Origin: Halomonas halmophila
GTDB lineage: Bacteria > Pseudomonadota > Gammaproteobacteria > Pseudomonadales > Halomonadaceae
Length of the DNA stretch: 61,264 nt
Reading direction: 5' to 3'
NCBI RefSeq assembly: GCF_006540005.1
Contig: NZ_BJOC01000006.1
Span: 1 to 61,264 of the forward strand
Below the pieces are notes generated by a model. That model did not search any database. It saw only the letters and a list, made by a program, of their open reading frames with translations, and had not been told where the DNA came from. Shown in pieces: positions 17,420-25,224 of the stretch. The position numbers were made by a program, and so were the translations under genes. The stretch's first letter is position 1. Each line of letters begins with the position of its first letter.

Positions 17420-18445
17420 ATGAAACAGCCGATCCTAACCGCGGGTTTGCTTACCCTGGGGCTGAGCCTGGTCGCGGCACCGACCTGGGCCAGCGAGATG
17501 CAGGACCGTTTCCGGGAAGAAGGCAAGCAGATGGACTTGACCGGCTATCTGCAGCCGGAGACCGATGCCTATAGCCGCAGCTTCCTGTTCGGCGGCGTCA
17601 ACGAGCATGATTTTACGGTCGAGCAAGCCGGCACCTATGCCTTTACCAGCGATGTGACCGCCGGCTATGCCGATGACTATCGCATTGCCGCCGTGCTGCT
17701 GAATGATCAGGGCCAGGAGATCACGCGTTCGCAGGCACTGGGGCAGAATGGTGGCCTTGAAATGCAGGCCGAGCTCGAGCCCGGTGACTATACACTGCGC
17801 GTGGAAGCCCACCGCTTCGGTACCCGGGGCAAGGCCGGGGATGCCTATTCCATCGATGTCGCGGGTCTGAACGAACAGGGTCAACGGATTGACGAAGCCG
17901 TGGATGATGGCGGCAACATTCAATTTGTTGGCGAGAATCGCTCCGGCGGCAAATCCGTATTCGTGCGCGGCGATGATGCCGTAGCAACGCTGCGCAGCGG
18001 GGATAGCGCGACTGCCGGCGAAGCGTCGACTGCCGGGGCCCAAGCGAACGGCTCGGCGGCAGCCACGGCCTCCGCCGGAGATCAGAGTGCATCCGCTGCT
18101 GAGACCGAGGAGGAGGGCTTCGAGACCATCGTCACCGACGTCAAGATCCGTGCCAGTGGCAAGACGCTGACCTTCGACGTGGCCGAGGCCGGCACGATCT
18201 CCATCGAGACATCCACCTATCCGCCGGGTGCCGAAGACACCTATCGCATCGAGCTGGAAGTGCTCGACGAATCCGGTAATGTCGTGGCCGAAGGGGCCGG
18301 GGAAGGTTTCGATGGCGATGTCGACATGGAAACCGTGCTGCAGCCGGGGCGCTATACCATCAATGTACACGGTCAGAAGTTTGGTTCGGCCCACACCGGG
18401 CCCAACAACTATGAGCTCAAGGTCGAGCAGTTGAATCGACGCTGA
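17420..18445 (+). CDS. Periplasmic protein with two PPC-like beta domains
   Basis: A 341-residue secreted protein of unknown role. The signal peptide ends near Ala24 (TWA/SEM). Two copies of a beta-sandwich resembling bacterial pre-peptidase C-terminal domains are visible: about 63-149 and 250-337. They share matching positions: DFTVEQAGTY versus TFDVAEAGTI, DDYRIAAVLLNDQGQ versus DTYRIELEVLDESGN, LEPGDYTLRVEAHRFG versus LQPGRYTINVHGQKFG, and YSIDVAGLN versus YELKVEQLN. A low-complexity Ala/Ser/Thr/Gly linker (about 190-230) separates them. There is no protease or other catalytic domain, so the domains stand alone. It sits between a porin and a signalling gene. No function is claimed. Confidence 0.8.
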   Translation: MKQPILTAGLLTLGLSLVAAPTWASEMQDRFREEGKQMDLTGYLQPETDAYSRSFLFGGVNEHDFTVEQAGTYAFTSDVTAGYADDYRIAAVLLNDQGQEITRSQALGQNGGLEMQAELEPGDYTLRVEAHRFGTRGKAGDAYSIDVAGLNEQGQRIDEAVDDGGNIQFVGENRSGGKSVFVRGDDAVATLRSGDSATAGEASTAGAQANGSAAATASAGDQSASAAETEEEGFETIVTDVKIRASGKTLTFDVAEAGTISIETSTYPPGAEDTYRIELEVLDESGNVVAEGAGEGFDGDVDMETVLQPGRYTINVHGQKFGSAHTGPNNYELKVEQLNRR

Positions 18446-18462
18446 GGGCGTGGCCGGGTGAG

Positions 18463-18504
18463 CCGATGAGCACGTGGCAGCTTGCATTGTCACGTGCTCG
18501 GCTA
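18463..18504. promoter_or_regulatory. Inverted repeat GAGCACGTG-N14-CACGTGCTC
   Basis: A perfect 9-bp inverted repeat (18468-18476 and 18491-18499) extends outward to AGCCG / CGGCT with a three-base bulge. It lies 23 bases past the stop of the beta-domain protein. No T-run follows, so it is either a weak terminator-like hairpin or a protein-binding site for the cyclase gene downstream. Confidence 0.5.
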
Positions 18505-18598
18505 ATATCTTCATCGCTAATCCCTTCGTCAACTGAAGCTGCATCGTGGCCGCTCAGGCGCTGCGAGAGCCGCCAGTGCCGGTACGCGAGGAGCCCAA

Positions 18599-20575
18599 GT
18601 GTCAGCACCCTTCGCCCGCTATCTGCATGGTGCCCTGTCCCTCAAGGGACGTTTACTGCTCGGGCTGTTCGTCACCTGGGCGGTCGTGCTGGCCCTGTTG
18701 CTGGGCTTCGGCTGGCGCTCGGCCGAGACGCTGGCGGGTGACTCGAGTCGCATGCATTTGCGTTATGAAGCCCGCTTGATAGCCGACGAACTCACTCAGC
18801 AGGTGGATTCCCGGCTGTCGGCACTGCAGCGCCTGGCGGGGCGAGTGCCGGTACAGGCTTCGGCAAGTCAGTATCGCGATGTGCTGCGGGACAGTGACGC
18901 CTTGCTCGAGTGGTTCGAGGGGCTCTTCGTCGTCGATGGCGAGGGCCAGGTACTGGCCGACTGGCCCAATGTCGAGGGTCGTGTCGGGCTGGATGTCTCG
19001 GGTCGCGAGTACTTTCAGCACCTCGAGGCGTTCAAGACCCCCTATGTCAGCGATCCCTTCCGCGGGCGAGCAAGCCAGGAGTCGCTGATCGTCTTCGTCG
19101 TGCCGCGCCTGGACGTTGCCGGCAACTTCCAGGGCATGGTCGGTGGTATCGTCAATATCCGCGATGGTGGCCTCTTCAACCGCCTGTCACGCATTCGCCT
19201 GGGCCTCGAGGGATTCGCTAGTGTCATGACGTCCTCGGGTCAGGTCCTCTACCACCCGGATCGCTCGCGGATCCTCTCCGAAGTGCCCGATGCTCGGGCC
19301 AACTCCTGGGCCCACCTGTCACTGTTCGGCTGGGAAGGGGAGGTGCTCGGTGAGCTGCCCAACGGTGAGCTGGGCTATCAGGCCTATCGTCAGATATGGC
19401 CGGCCGATTGGGTCGTCAGCGTGGTCCTGCCTCGCGATCAGGTGCTTTCCCCCCTTCTGGAGAGAGTCGGCCGGCTCGGCTGGTGGGCTCTGCTGGTGGC
19501 GGGGTTGATGATGCCTGTCATGGGCTGGCTGGTATGGTTGTCCCTGCGTCCCCTCTATCGGCTGGAGAGGCAGATCGGCGAGATCGGGGCCGGCAAGCGT
19601 ACCCAGGTGGCCCTGGCCACGCGCATGCAGGAGCTGCAGCGTGTCGCCACCACTTTCAATCGCGTCGAGGTCGAGCGTGGGCAGGCCCTGGCGCGCTCCC
19701 GCGAACGTCAGGCGTTTCTCGATGCCATCCTGTCGTCTTCCCCGGTCGGGATTTTCGTGACCGAGCCCGATGGTGCCATTTCCTATGTCAATCCGGCGCT
19801 GGTGGAGCTGACCGGATACCAGGAGATCGCGACCAACCCCATGGCATGGCTGAATCGCGTACACGCGGATGACCGTCAGGCCATGCAGGACCTGTGGCAG
19901 CATAGCCTGCTTAGCGGCGAGGACTTCCTGCAGCAGTATCGTTACTGGCACCGCAAGGGTGAGGTGCTGTGGCTCGAAGTGCATGCCAGGCGGGTATCGA
20001 CCGAGGATGGCCATCTTGGCTTCGTCGGCACAGTCAAGGATATTACCCAGCGTCGCGAGGAAGAGGCGCTGCGCCAGTGGGAAGCTGAGCATGACCCGCT
20101 GACCGGACTGCTCAATCGGCGCGGCCTCGAGCGCCGCCTCGAGGAGGCGCTGGCCGACTGGCGCAAGATGGGGACGCCCTCGGTGCTGATGGTATTCGAC
20201 ATGGACCGTTTCAAGCCCATCAATGATATCGGCGGCCATGCCCTGGGGGATGACATGCTGTGCCGGGTGGCCCGGGAGCTGAAGCGGTCCATCCGGCGCA
20301 GCGATCATGCGGCGCGTCAGGGCGGCGACGAGTTCGCCGTGCTGTTGCCGAGCTGCACCGTCGAGCAGGCCCGGCGCATTGCCGACTCACTGCGTGAGGC
20401 CATCCGTCAGTTGAGGGTCTATCACCAGGGGCAGGCATTCAGTGTGACCCTGAGTGTTGGCGTGACATGCTTCGCGGGCCCGGACCAGCGCATCAGCAGC
20501 ATCATGCAGCGCGCCGATGAGGCATGCTATGAAGCCAAGCGAGCAGGGCGAGATGGGGTCGTCATCCGGGGGTGA
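18599..20575 (+). CDS. Cache-PAS-GGDEF membrane diguanylate cyclase
   Basis: A 658-residue sensor predicted to make cyclic di-GMP. The order is: transmembrane helix (about 17-38), periplasmic double-Cache domain (about 45-285, with FVVDGEGQVLADWP and a second VLYHPDRSRIL lobe), second helix (about 292-316), linker, PAS domain (about 368-485) and GGDEF domain (about 495-655). The active site GGDEF is 575-579 and intact. RRSD (566-569) lies five residues before it and fits the product-inhibition I-site. The start GTG at 18599 has GAGGAG eight bases upstream. There is no EAL domain, so synthesis is predicted, not breakdown. The ligand is unknown. Confidence 0.93.
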   Translation: MSAPFARYLHGALSLKGRLLLGLFVTWAVVLALLLGFGWRSAETLAGDSSRMHLRYEARLIADELTQQVDSRLSALQRLAGRVPVQASASQYRDVLRDSDALLEWFEGLFVVDGEGQVLADWPNVEGRVGLDVSGREYFQHLEAFKTPYVSDPFRGRASQESLIVFVVPRLDVAGNFQGMVGGIVNIRDGGLFNRLSRIRLGLEGFASVMTSSGQVLYHPDRSRILSEVPDARANSWAHLSLFGWEGEVLGELPNGELGYQAYRQIWPADWVVSVVLPRDQVLSPLLERVGRLGWWALLVAGLMMPVMGWLVWLSLRPLYRLERQIGEIGAGKRTQVALATRMQELQRVATTFNRVEVERGQALARSRERQAFLDAILSSSPVGIFVTEPDGAISYVNPALVELTGYQEIATNPMAWLNRVHADDRQAMQDLWQHSLLSGEDFLQQYRYWHRKGEVLWLEVHARRVSTEDGHLGFVGTVKDITQRREEEALRQWEAEHDPLTGLLNRRGLERRLEEALADWRKMGTPSVLMVFDMDRFKPINDIGGHALGDDMLCRVARELKRSIRRSDHAARQGGDEFAVLLPSCTVEQARRIADSLREAIRQLRVYHQGQAFSVTLSVGVTCFAGPDQRISSIMQRADEACYEAKRAGRDGVVIRG

Positions 20576-20585
20576 GGTAGATAGA

Positions 20586-20662
20586 TGGCGCCCTCTACTG
20601 GATTCGAACCAGTGACCTGCCGCTTAGGAGGCGGCTGCTCTATCCTGCTGAGCTAAGAGGGC
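20586..20662 (-). tRNA. tRNA-Arg (anticodon CCU)
   Basis: The minus strand folds as a full cloverleaf: acceptor GCCCTCT / AGAGGGC, D-arm with AGCTCAGCAGGATAGAGC, anticodon stem GCCGC / GCGGC with loop CTCCTAA giving anticodon CCT, and a T-arm with GGTTCGAATCC. The discriminator is G and the CCA end is encoded (20586-20588 on the plus strand read TGG). It decodes the AGG codon. Confidence 0.97.
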
Positions 20663-20684
20663 GGGGGTTGATGAGCCGGTGCGT

Positions 20685-20713
20685 AGTATAAGCGGCCGAT
20701 GCGCCGAGATAAA
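20685..20713 (-). promoter_or_regulatory. Candidate promoter of tRNA-Arg(CCU)
   Basis: On the minus strand, TATACT (20690-20685) lies 17 bases after TTTATC (20713-20708), placing the start about 16 bases before the tRNA. The -10 box is strong and the -35 moderate. Confidence 0.5.
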
Positions 20714-20808
20714 CCCGATAGCCCTGGCCGAGCACCGTCGTTTGTAAACACCCCCTGAGTGTCGCGGAGGTTTTCAGGTTAGAATGCCGCCACACTTATC
20801 CGTCGAGC

Positions 20809-21612
20809 ATGACCGTCATCGAGCCGACCTTCTCAGCCCACGGTGATCGCCATTTCGATGGCATGGCCGACAAGTTTGCCAATAGCCTCTATGCCAAGCG
20901 TCGAGGGGCCCTGCGTCTGGCATTGCTGGAGCGCCTGCTACCAGAGATGTTGGCACTGCGGTCGCAGCCGGCGCTGGATGTCGGCGGCGGTCTCGGCCAG
21001 CTATCCGGCTGGCTGGCCCGGCGTGGTCACCCGGTTACGCTCTGCGAACCGGCCCGGGACATGCTCGAACGGGCTGGCGCGGCGCTCGCCGATACGGATG
21101 TCGCGTTGCGGGCCCTGCCGCTTCAGGCCCTGCCGGAGCAGGCGCCGGGCCCCTGGCCGCTGGTGACTTGTCATGCCGTGCTCGAGTGGATGGCCGATCC
21201 GCGAGCTGCCCTGGCGACCCTGGCCGGCCTGCTCGCCCCGGATGGCCAGTTGTCGCTGATGGTCTTCAATCATGATGCACTGCGTTTCTCGAATGTGCTC
21301 AAGGGCAATCTGGAGCGTGTCATGGATGACCGGCTCGCCGGCCTGGGCAAGGGCAAGCGGTTGACGCCCATCTCGCCGGTGCGTCACGCGGAGGTGATGC
21401 GCTGGGCCGAGGAGAGCGGGCTCAGGGTGACACACCATGCCGGCATCCGGGTCTTCGACGACTATCTGCAACAGCCCGTCGAGACTGCCGGGATGGACGA
21501 GCGACTGCTCGAGCTGGAATGGCGTTACTGCCGTGACGAACCCTACTGGCGTCTGGGACGCTATCTGTTGTACACCCTGGTTCCCGCCCGTGACGAGGAC
21601 GATGATCGATGA
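20809..21612 (+). CDS. cmoM: tRNA 5-carboxymethoxyuridine methyltransferase CmoM
   Basis: A 267-residue SAM-dependent methyltransferase that makes the methyl ester mcmo5U at tRNA position 34. The match to E. coli CmoM (formerly SmtA) is clear: DRHFDGMADKFANSLYAKRRG at the start, the SAM site LDVGGGLGQLS, HAVLEWMADPRAAL, SLMVFNHDAL, GIRVFDDYL and the C-terminal LELEWRYCRDEPYWRLGRYL. TAGAAT (20780-20785) is a likely -10 box, which would make the leader very short. The gene overlaps rsmC by 4 bases. Its pathway partners cmoA and cmoB lie about 5 kb downstream. Confidence 0.9.
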   Translation: MTVIEPTFSAHGDRHFDGMADKFANSLYAKRRGALRLALLERLLPEMLALRSQPALDVGGGLGQLSGWLARRGHPVTLCEPARDMLERAGAALADTDVALRALPLQALPEQAPGPWPLVTCHAVLEWMADPRAALATLAGLLAPDGQLSLMVFNHDALRFSNVLKGNLERVMDDRLAGLGKGKRLTPISPVRHAEVMRWAEESGLRVTHHAGIRVFDDYLQQPVETAGMDERLLELEWRYCRDEPYWRLGRYLLYTLVPARDEDDDR

Positions 21613-22607
21613 AGGCCGAAACCCCTGTCTGCCAGCTTCTCCAGCGTCAGTCGACGGATTACCGTGACTGGTTATGGGTCGGCCCGCCCGGAGACAGCTG
21701 GCTCGGGAGTGCCGGCGGGCACCTGCTGTCGGCCGACCGGGTGCGGTTGCACGACTGGCAGACGCAGGGCGGGGTGGCCAGTGGCCCCTTTGCCGAGGAT
21801 CTGCCCGCGCCTGCCGGCGTGGTGCTGTTCTGGCCCAAGGCGCATGCCCTCGGTGAGTGGTGGCTGCTGTGGCTGTGTGCCCGGCTCGAGCCGGGCACGC
21901 CACTGCAGGTGGTGGGCGAGCATCAGGGTGGTATCAAGCGCGTCTTGAAGGTACTGGCGGCGCTTGGCCTGGGCTGTCGCAAGCTCGACAGTGCGCGGCG
22001 CTGCAGCCTGTTTGCGTCTCAGCTGGATCGCGTGGGGATCGACCCGGATGCCGCCTGGCAGCAGTTCGAGGCGGCGGGCCTTGACCTGGTCAGCCACCCC
22101 GGGGTCTTCGGGCACGGCAAGCTGGATGACGGCACTCGTCTGCTGCTGTCACAGCTTGATGCCTGCCTCCCCGAACAGGGGGCGGTCCTCGACATGGGAT
22201 GCGGGGATGGCATTCTGGCGGCCTGGCTGGCGCGTCGTGGGCTGACGGTCACGGCAGTGGACGTCAATGGCTTCGCGGTCGAGGCCACACGACGCACACT
22301 GGCCGCCAACGACCTGGTGGGTGAAGTGTGCCATGCCGATCTGTATGCGGGTCTCGGGGATCGACGCTTCCAGGCCATCGTCAGCAATCCTCCCTTTCAC
22401 CAGGAACGTGCCGTGGACCATGGCCCGGCCGGCCGCCTGATTGCCGAGGCCCCGGAGCATCTGGAACCCGGTGGTCAGTTGCTGATGGTCGCCAATGCCT
22501 TCCTGCCATATCCGGACCTGCTCGAGCGGGCCTTCGGCGGTTTCGAGATCCTGGCGGATGACCAGCGCTTCCGCGTCTATCGCGCCGTGAAGCGCCCGGA
22601 GCTGTAA
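21609..22607 (+). CDS. rsmC: 16S rRNA m2G1207 methyltransferase RsmC-like
   Basis: A 332-residue two-domain methyltransferase. The N-terminal half is a degenerate methyltransferase fold. The C-terminal half (about 170-330) holds the SAM motif VLDMGCGDGILAAWLARRG, the catalytic NPPFH for N2-guanine methylation and the family end MVANAFLPYPDLLERAFGGF. RsmC and RlmG are close relatives; the overall length and the VANAFLPYPD block favour RsmC. It overlaps cmoM in an ATGA junction. Its stop codon TAA falls inside AGCTGTAAGC, the start of a short inverted-repeat element. Confidence 0.87.
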   Translation: MKAETPVCQLLQRQSTDYRDWLWVGPPGDSWLGSAGGHLLSADRVRLHDWQTQGGVASGPFAEDLPAPAGVVLFWPKAHALGEWWLLWLCARLEPGTPLQVVGEHQGGIKRVLKVLAALGLGCRKLDSARRCSLFASQLDRVGIDPDAAWQQFEAAGLDLVSHPGVFGHGKLDDGTRLLLSQLDACLPEQGAVLDMGCGDGILAAWLARRGLTVTAVDVNGFAVEATRRTLAANDLVGEVCHADLYAGLGDRRFQAIVSNPPFHQERAVDHGPAGRLIAEAPEHLEPGGQLLMVANAFLPYPDLLERAFGGFEILADDQRFRVYRAVKRPEL

Positions 22608-22690
22608 GCTATAAGCTGTAAGCGATAAGTAATACCTTGATACCGAGCTTTTCGAAGAGGCCTGCTGGCTTACGGCTTTCAGCTACCCGC
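22602..22690. repeat. Short inverted-repeat element (AGCTGTAAGC type) between rsmC and greB
   Basis: The left arm has three GTAAGC/ATAAGC-like words (AGCTGTAAGC, TATAAGC, TGTAAGC; about 22602-22630). The right arm (22667-22685) reads GGCTTACGGCTTTCAGCTA, whose complement is TAGCTGAAAGCCGTAAGCC. The arms are imperfectly complementary around a 37-base core. The rsmC stop lies in the left arm and the greB stop in the right arm. A fragment of similar sequence (GGCTTACGGCAGCTGTAGCC) lies at 13159-13178. Confidence 0.65.
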
Positions 22691-23209
22691 CTGCGGGTCG
22701 CGATACTCGATGGCGGTGATCAGGTAGGTGGTTTCCCCGCCGGGGGCGGCGACGGTGGCTTCGTCATCCAGCCCCTTGCCCAGCAGCGCCCTGGAGAGCG
22801 GGGCATCGACGCTGATCCAGTGCTTGTCGGTATCGGTTTCGTCATGGCCGACGATGCGTAGCTGCATGGTTTCGCCTTCTTCATCCTCCAGCGTCACGAA
22901 GGCGCCGAAGAAGATGCGCCGGGTGTCGGCCGGCAGGCGGTCTACCACCTGAAGCTCGTCGAGCCGTTTGGTCAGATAGCGGATGCGGGCGATGACCCGG
23001 TTGAGCTCTTTCTTGTTGTAGGTGTAATCGGCGTTCTCGCTACGGTCGCCGAGCGCGGCGGCCTCGCCTACCTTGGTGGAGAGGGCGGGGCGCTTGACGC
23101 GGGACAGGTGGTCGAGAATGCCGCGCAGGCGTTGAGCGCCCTCGGCGGTGATCAGGTTGCTCTTGGGTTCCTGGCGCGGGTCCTTGGCGGGGTCGCGCCA
23201 GCGGGTCAT
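22679..23209 (-). CDS. greB: Transcript cleavage factor GreB
   Basis: A 176-residue factor that rescues backtracked RNA polymerase by stimulating transcript cleavage. The N-terminal coiled coil carries the acidic tip ALGDRSENADY (Asp/Glu pair at the active site), then KKELNRVIARIRYLTKRLDEL. The C-terminal globular domain has SPLSRALLGKG-like DAPLSRALLGKGLDDEATV. GreB and not GreA is indicated by the RYLTKRLDELQVVD stretch and the longer basic N-terminus. I chose the ATG at 23209, with AAAGG seven bases upstream; another in-frame ATG at 23224 would add five residues. The last codon and stop lie in the intergenic inverted repeat. Confidence 0.93.
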   Translation of the reverse strand: MTRWRDPAKDPRQEPKSNLITAEGAQRLRGILDHLSRVKRPALSTKVGEAAALGDRSENADYTYNKKELNRVIARIRYLTKRLDELQVVDRLPADTRRIFFGAFVTLEDEEGETMQLRIVGHDETDTDKHWISVDAPLSRALLGKGLDDEATVAAPGGETTYLITAIEYRDPQAGS

Positions 23210-23425
23210 GTTGCGGCCTTTCATGGATCGCGCCTCGTGCAGGGTGGCCCCCGCAACATACGTCATGCGTGGACGCCAGGCAATTCATGCGCCGCCGGGT
23301 CAGGGGCCACGTCATGACGGCAGTAACAGAGAAGCGGCGACTGGCGAATAATTCAAACGTTCGTTACATTTCATTCTAAAGGTCTTGCCAACAATATCTC
23401 TCCAACCCTTCTCGAGGAGCTCATC

Positions 23426-24058
23426 ATGCGCCAACGCCTGTGGCCTGCCGTCGCAATCTGTTTTTGTCTGGGGATGTCGTCCCTGGCCCATGCCTGGCAG
23501 GAGGAGGTCTTTGCGCAGACGCGGCGCTGGGAGAATATTTCCACCAGCATGGCGGCATCGCGTCGTGCCGACGCCCTGTCGGCCCTGTCAGAAGAGGCAG
23601 CGGCGCTGGCACAGGCCAACCCGGATGTCAGCGAGGTACTGATCAATCAGGGCATCATTCTGGCCTCGCTGGCGCGCGAAACCGGCGGGCTCGATGCGCT
23701 GGGCCCTGCCAAGCAGGCGAGGCGTGTGCTGGAACGTGCCATCGAGCTGGATCCGCAGGGTCGACAGGGCTCGGCGCATGTCACCCTGGGAGCACTCTAT
23801 GCTCGGGCGCCTGGCTGGCCGGTGGCCTTCGGCGATGACGAGACGGCCGAGGCCATGTTCCAGCGCGCCCTGGAGCTGCAGCCTCACGGCATCGCGGCCC
23901 ATTACTATTACGCGGTCTTCCTCGCAGACGAGGGGCGTGATGCGCAGGCGCTCGAGCATGCGCGGCAGGCCCGGGAGGGCGAGGCGCGCGCCAGTGTGAC
24001 GGCCTGGGATGAGACCCTGCGCGAGAGGGCGGCTGTGCTGGTCGATGAGCTGAAATAA
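23426..24058 (+). CDS. Secreted TPR-repeat protein, function unknown
   Basis: A 210-residue protein with a signal peptide cut after Ala23 (LAHA/WQEE) and a helical body containing tetratricopeptide-like repeats: VLERAIELDPQGRQGSAHVTLGALYAR and AMFQRALELQPHGIAAHYYYAVFLADEGRDAQALEHARQA, each split here only as landmarks. Such folds hold proteins together, and no enzyme domain is present. GAGGAG lies 7 bases before the ATG. It stands alone between greB (divergent) and nudF. No partner is obvious. Confidence 0.82.
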   Translation: MRQRLWPAVAICFCLGMSSLAHAWQEEVFAQTRRWENISTSMAASRRADALSALSEEAAALAQANPDVSEVLINQGIILASLARETGGLDALGPAKQARRVLERAIELDPQGRQGSAHVTLGALYARAPGWPVAFGDDETAEAMFQRALELQPHGIAAHYYYAVFLADEGRDAQALEHARQAREGEARASVTAWDETLRERAAVLVDELK

Positions 24059-24080
24059 CCGGGCCAGTGTCGCCTTCTGC

Positions 24081-24110
24081 TTGCCGAAGCCCTGACATGG
24101 TCCCGATAAT
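24081..24110 (+). promoter_or_regulatory. Candidate promoter of nudF-yqiB-cpdA
   Basis: TTGCCG (24081-24086) and GATAAT (24105-24110) are 18 bases apart and about 28 bases before the nudF ATG. Confidence 0.45.
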
Positions 24111-24137
24111 GGCCCTTTTGCCACAATCGGAGGCTCC

Positions 24138-24776
24138 ATGTCGGCAGCGGATGAGGATCATGCATCGGCCAGTGCGGCGTTCGGCGCCGATGATGTCGAC
24201 CTCCTCGAGCGGCGCTATCTCTACCAGGGGTTCTTTCGTCTGGATGCCCTGAGGTTGCGCCACCGCCTCTTCGAAGGGGGCTGGAGCGCGACCATGACCC
24301 GCGAGGTGCATCATCGCCATGATGCGGTGGGCGTGCTGCTCTATGATGCCGAGCGTGACGCCGTGGTGCTGGTCGAGCAGTTCCGTGCCGGGGCCATCGA
24401 TGACCCCGTCTCGCCCTGGAAGCTCGAGTGCGTCGCCGGCCTGGTGGAGCCGGGCGAGACGGCCGCCGAGGTGGCGCGTCGCGAGGCCATGGAGGAAGCC
24501 GGCTGCAGCGTCGGCGAGCTGCATGAAGTGCACACCTACTATCCCAGCCCCGGTGCCTGCGATGAGCAGGTGACCCTGTTCTGCGGACTGATCGACAGCC
24601 GTGGCCTGGGCGGTGTGCACGGCCTGGCCGAGGAGCACGAGGATATTCGCGTGCATGTGCTATCATTCCCGCGTTGCTGGGAACTGCTCCAGGCGGGGCG
24701 GCTCGATAATGCCATGTGCCTGATCGGCTTTCACTGGCTGGCCGCGCGACGAGCCTCACTCAGAGCAAGGAGATAG
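24138..24776 (+). CDS. nudF: ADP-ribose pyrophosphatase (Nudix)
   Basis: A 212-residue Nudix enzyme hydrolysing ADP-ribose to AMP and ribose 5-phosphate. The Nudix box runs from Gly101 to Cys123 (GLVEPGETAAEV then ARREAMEEAGC) and is complete. The preceding VVLVEQFRAGAIDDPVSPWKLECVAG block and the following YYPSPGACDEQVTLFCG are typical of the NudF/YqiE group. It is followed at once by yqiB and cpdA, as in E. coli, where these genes form one operon leading to parE. Confidence 0.93.
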   Translation: MSAADEDHASASAAFGADDVDLLERRYLYQGFFRLDALRLRHRLFEGGWSATMTREVHHRHDAVGVLLYDAERDAVVLVEQFRAGAIDDPVSPWKLECVAGLVEPGETAAEVARREAMEEAGCSVGELHEVHTYYPSPGACDEQVTLFCGLIDSRGLGGVHGLAEEHEDIRVHVLSFPRCWELLQAGRLDNAMCLIGFHWLAARRASLRARR

Positions 24777-24777
24777 C

Positions 24778-25224
24778 GTGTCGAAGAGTGCCTATGTGAC
24801 CGATCTGAAGGACCTCCAGGGAGAGTGCACGGCCAACTTCGTGCGCCTGATGCGCCTGCTGGGCGACATGGAGGCCGGCGAGACCCGCGAGTACGAGCTG
24901 TTCGGCCAGGGCAGGCGCCTGGGCATCCTGTGCCTGGAGCTCCTGGAACGCGCGCCCTATACCAGCATCGTGCGTGTCTCCCAGCGCGGTGTGCTGGATT
25001 CGCTACTGGAAACGCCGCGCATGCGGGTGCACCTCTACCACGATGTGCGCATGGCCGAGGTCAACGACTTCCAGCGCCAGCGGCACTTCGATGGCCGTTA
25101 TCGCTATCCCAATGCACGCATGCATCAGCCCGACGAAAAGCTCCAGCTCAACCGGTTTCTCGGTGAATGGCTGGATCACGGCCTGGCGCATGGTCATGCC
25201 ATCGATATTCCCGAATTACCCTGA
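24778..25224 (+). CDS. yqiB: DUF1249 family protein YqiB
   Basis: A 148-residue cytoplasmic protein of the DUF1249 family, of unknown function. The family signatures are ECTANFVRLMRLL near the N-terminus and VYHDVRMAEV-like LYHDVRMAEVNDFQ, then RYRYPNARMHQPDEKLQLNRFLGEWL. The GTG start follows AAGGAGA (24767-24773), one base after the nudF stop. Its own stop shares one base with the cpdA start (TGATG), so translation is coupled. It may act with its operon partners, but no activity is known to me. Confidence 0.9.
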   Translation: MSKSAYVTDLKDLQGECTANFVRLMRLLGDMEAGETREYELFGQGRRLGILCLELLERAPYTSIVRVSQRGVLDSLLETPRMRVHLYHDVRMAEVNDFQRQRHFDGRYRYPNARMHQPDEKLQLNRFLGEWLDHGLAHGHAIDIPELP

